Part shown: positions 33,254 through 36,204 of the stretch, in pieces
Numbering within the stretch: the first letter of the stretch is position 1
Layout of the letters: each line of letters begins with the position of its first letter
Assembly (NCBI GenBank): GCA_004298675.1
Contig: SCRI01000049.1
Coordinates: 1 to 36,204, forward strand
Direction of reading: 5' to 3'
Length of the DNA: 36,204 nucleotides
From: a bacterium
GTDB lineage: Bacteria; Vulcanimicrobiota; Vulcanimicrobiia; Vulcanimicrobiales; SCRA01
Program-made: the position numbers and the translations under genes
Notes under the pieces: model-generated
What the model saw: only the letters and a program-made list of their open reading frames with translations
What the model was told of the DNA's origin: nothing
The model's database searches: none

Positions 33254-33679
33254 TCAAGTCGGGGCCGCGCTGGCCGGCGCCTTTTCGGCCTCCATGCCGG
33301 TTGGCGCGAAGATCTCCAAGCGATTGCCGTCGGGATCGTCGAAGAAGATGCCGCCGGATGCCGCGCCTTCGGCATGTGGCACCAGCCCGTCGTAGTAGAT
33401 GTGGGCTTTCAAGGCCCGCACGCGTTTCTCCGCGCTCTCCACGTCCTCGCGCGCTGCGACTTGGAACGAAAGGTGGTGCAGTCCAGGCTGACCGTGGTTC
33501 GGCCGGCCCGTGCTCTGCTCCCACAACGTGATCACAAGCGCGTCACCATCCCCTAGAAAGCCGAAGCGGCGCGCCCCTTCGCGCGACTCGCGCAATACGG
33601 AAAGCTGAAACACTTCACGGTAGAAGGCTATGGAACGATCGAGATTCGTGACGTTGATCCCGACATGACCAGTGCGCAT
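33254..33679 (-). CDS. VOC-family (glyoxalase/dioxygenase-like) protein
   Basis: A 141-residue protein with two beta-alpha-beta-beta-beta units of the vicinal oxygen chelate fold. GHVGINVTNLDRSIAFYREVF opens the first unit; LHHLSFQVA and DPDGNRLEIFAP make the second. The usual metal ligands (His near the start, His in HHLSF, Glu in RLEIF) are present. Members include glyoxalase I, dioxygenases and resistance proteins, and the substrate cannot be told. An upstream ATG at 33727 is in frame, but ATG 33679 has GGAGG 4 nt upstream and gives the family start, so I chose it. It is divergent from the lipoprotein gene at 33851. Confidence 0.9.
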   Translation of the reverse strand: MRTGHVGINVTNLDRSIAFYREVFQLSVLRESREGARRFGFLGDGDALVITLWEQSTGRPNHGQPGLHHLSFQVAAREDVESAEKRVRALKAHIYYDGLVPHAEGAASGGIFFDDPDGNRLEIFAPTGMEAEKAPASAAPT

Positions 33680-33775
33680 ACCACCTCCAAGCGCGCCGTC
33701 GCGCGCCACTTCCTGTTCTAACGACACAAGGGGATACGAAGCAGTTGCAGCGTTGGATGTTAGGAGCGTGGTATA

Positions 33776-33808
33776 TGCCAGACTGTTGGCACGCTTCTAT
33801 CGTATAGT
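33776..33808 (+). promoter_or_regulatory. Palindromic promoter element, copy B
   Basis: TGCCAGACTGTTGGCA (33776-33791) is followed by CGC and, 11 bp after the palindrome, TATAGT (33803-33808), a good -10. Transcription would start near 33815 and leave about 36 nt with GGAGG ahead of the ATG at 33851. It matches copies A and C in sequence, orientation to the gene and spacing. Confidence 0.65.
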
Positions 33809-33850
33809 GGACGGACAGACGCTCATGTCACCTTATTTTTCGGAGGATCT

Positions 33851-34408
33851 ATGCAGCTCAAACTCTCTTGGTACGCCTTGCTTCCTCTTGTTCTCGCCGC
33901 GTGCGGCGGCGGAGGAGGAGGTGCGGCGGCAACGCCGGGTGGACAGCCGTCTTCGGGCGCAAGCCCGAGCGTCAGCGGCGACATGATGGCGATTGCTCCG
34001 AGCCGCGGCTGGAACTACCATGGTTCCCTTAATGGCCAAGCCGTTACCGTAACGCTCTATGCCGACCCCACGCAGGTTAATGGCACGACGAGTCTGGTGA
34101 TGTTGTCTGCGGCGGGGACGCTCAGTAATGCGACAGGTGGGGTGAAGGACGGCGCGATGACGGTGGAGCCGACAAGCGCGGGTGCTACGGTCAACACGTA
34201 CACGATCTATAACATCGACGGTACGATCTATTCGAACGGCGGACTGCCGTCACCGCAGTTGGTGCCCTCCACGCTCACGCAGGGTCAAACGTTCTCGCCG
34301 TATGTTGGGATGAGCGCGACGGTAACCAGCGTCGGCGCGGTGCCCGGTGCCTCGGCTTGCGTGAGTCCCGCCACGGGCGCGAGCGTGCAATATTCGTATC
34401 TCGGGTAG
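33851..34408 (+). CDS. Lipoprotein, ending at an in-frame TAG
   Basis: A 185-residue lipoprotein: basic start, hydrophobic ALLPLVL and lipobox LAAC at about residues 15-18, followed by a Gly/Ala-rich linker and a beta-rich domain (WNYHGSLNGQAVTVTLYADP, TVNTYTIYNIDGTIYSNGG). It has GGAGG 4 nt upstream of the ATG and is driven by copy B of the palindromic promoter. The TAG at 34406-34408 interrupts a frame that continues with the same character for 72 more codons, so the natural protein is probably about 258 residues long. The gene is either a recent nonsense mutant or is read through. Function is unknown. Confidence 0.75.
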   Translation: MQLKLSWYALLPLVLAACGGGGGGAAATPGGQPSSGASPSVSGDMMAIAPSRGWNYHGSLNGQAVTVTLYADPTQVNGTTSLVMLSAAGTLSNATGGVKDGAMTVEPTSAGATVNTYTIYNIDGTIYSNGGLPSPQLVPSTLTQGQTFSPYVGMSATVTSVGAVPGASACVSPATGASVQYSYLG

Positions 34409-34627
34409 ACGTATCAGATCTCATACGTGCCCGGTTGCGGCATGACGCAGTACGTCGGCAACCACGGTGAGGTCTTTACGCTCGCCTCGATCGGCAGCTA
34501 TCCGCAACTCGGAACACTTGGTGACGTCCGGCACATGTCGTCGCTGACGCTCTTCGACACCGTGAAGTCGGCGGCGCGCATCCTTGCGGCGCACCAGATG
34601 TGGCAGTCGTCGTTTCCACGGCGGTAA
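34409..34627 (+). pseudogene. In-frame continuation of the lipoprotein after the TAG
   Basis: The frame of the lipoprotein continues uninterrupted for 72 codons to TAA at 34625-34627. The join reads YSYLG, stop, TYQISYVPGCG, with the same Tyr-rich beta pattern on both sides, followed by YVGNHGEVFTLASIGSYPQLG and a helical end (DTVKSAARILAAHQMW). No ribosome site precedes the ATG at 34427, so independent translation is unlikely. A single CAG (Gln) or TGG (Trp) to TAG change would explain it. Confidence 0.6.
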
Positions 34628-34767
34628 CAAGCTGGCCACCGCTTGCCTAAGGAAGTGCCGACTTGCGGAATGACACCCCATACTGAGCCTAAAATCACAG
34701 CGCCGCCTCCGCTCGGTGTGGCACGCTAAGCTGCGGGCCGGGAGTCATCGTTTGGGAGATCGCATTC

Positions 34768-34920
34768 ATGCAAGGTCTTCGTGTTTTCCATAGTGTCGGT
34801 GAGGCCTTACGCGCGGGGTTCGAGATAGCCGACCGCACCGCCAACGGCTATCTCGCCCGCATCCGAACCGCACAGGGTTGGGCAATGGCGATCGTAGAGG
34901 TGGCATCGGCTTCGGAGTAG
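34768..34920 (+). CDS. Small ORF (50 aa), function unknown
   Basis: A 50-residue frame, MQGLRVFHSVGEALRAGFE..., preceded by GGGAG 9 nt upstream of the ATG. It is amphipathic, with a basic/aromatic middle (NGYLARIRTAQGWAMAIVEV) and no membrane segment. It ends 73 bp before hisS. No family is recognised. The ribosome site and sensible composition support it, but the short length leaves doubt. A leader-peptide role for hisS is unlikely because it contains only one histidine. Confidence 0.45.
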   Translation: MQGLRVFHSVGEALRAGFEIADRTANGYLARIRTAQGWAMAIVEVASASE

Positions 34921-34924
34921 GCGC

Positions 34925-34989
34925 GCTCGGCGGATGCCCGCTTAGGAGAGGACCGGCGCGGGCTCCCCGTTGAACCCGGGCTGCCGAGC
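34925..34989 (+). ncRNA. Candidate structured leader of hisS
   Basis: The 65 nt just before hisS can fold into a three-way junction. The closing stem is GCTCGGC with GCCGAGC (34925-34931/34983-34989), extendable by a G.U and a G-C pair. Hairpin 1 is GCCCGC (34936-34941) with GCGGGC (34958-34963). Hairpin 2 is CCCG (34966-34969) with CGGG (34977-34980). The stem ends 4 nt before the hisS ATG, and the only SD-like sequence (AGGAGAGG) lies inside hairpin 1. It does not match a T-box or a tRNA. In GC-rich DNA, chance pairing is possible. Confidence 0.35.
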
Positions 34990-34993
34990 ATTC

Positions 34994-36204
<1,211 letters not shown>

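Noticed and set aside
34719-34726. TGGCACGC upstream of the small ORF, resembling the right half of the palindromic promoter element
   Set aside because: The left half TGCCA is missing and no -10-like hexamer lies 11 bp downstream, so it is probably a chance match.
34925-34989. tRNA gene before hisS, suggested by the perfect 7-bp end stem
   Set aside because: No proper T arm (5-bp stem with TTCRA loop), D arm or anticodon arm can be drawn, and the length of 65 nt is short.

Overview
The window is a GC-rich bacterial chromosome segment. It is mostly housekeeping genes in tight, often overlapping operons, with one accessory stretch at about 26.1-34.9 kb. I recognise no rRNA, tRNA, IS element or CRISPR array. 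The phylum cannot be fixed from the sequence. The L27 protein has a Firmicutes-like cleavable N-terminus, the cell has MreBCD/PBP2 (a rod-type elongasome), there are large Ser/Thr/Gly/Asn-rich exported proteins, and starts are often GTG/TTG. A poorly characterised high-GC Terrabacteria-type lineage (for example Eremiobacterota/WPS-2 or a relative) is my guess only.

Layout. 1-4802 (+): three consecutive exported beta-rich proteins (the first cut by the window edge), ending in a 1302-residue surface protein. 4807-13085 (-): one long operon read rpmA, obgE, nadD, lysA, maf, mreB, mreC, mreD, mrdA. It joins ribosome assembly, NAD synthesis, the DAP/lysine step and the cell-elongation machinery, and several junctions are 4-base GTGA/ATGA overlaps. 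Its promoter lies inside the terminator hairpin of the preceding lipoprotein gene (13165-14115, -). 14294-22622 (+): fabF, rnc, smc, purH, a threonine dehydratase-like gene and a small membrane protein gene. 22769-23083 (+): a double zinc-ribbon protein. 23144-26064 (-): acetoacetyl-CoA synthetase, a GNAT acetyltransferase and a small zinc-ribbon protein.

Accessory stretch. Two unrecognised genes converge and overlap at their 3' ends (26204-26752 +, 26715-27341 -). A WYL-domain regulator (27439-28455 +) is divergent from the second of them. Both unknown genes, and a lipoprotein gene 6.5 kb away (33851), carry the same 16-bp palindrome TGCCARACTRKTGGCA followed by CGC, at the same 11-bp distance from a -10-like hexamer. 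I read this as a new promoter/operator class, possibly the regulon of the WYL protein. Next come an HNH endonuclease with a probable PUA/EVE-like front domain, a convergent PD-(D/E)XK nuclease fused to a DUF2075/Schlafen-type helicase, and a VapBC pair. Together they look like a small defence island. A PNPOx-like flavoprotein and a VOC protein follow. The lipoprotein at 33851 has an in-frame TAG after which coding clearly continues. The window ends in hisS, preceded by a 50-residue ORF and a foldable leader directly before the hisS start codon.

Main candidates for something undescribed: the shared palindromic promoter element with its WYL regulator and two convergent unknown genes, the interrupted lipoprotein, the HNH/nuclease-helicase pair, the Prp-type L27 without rplU, and the structured hisS leader.
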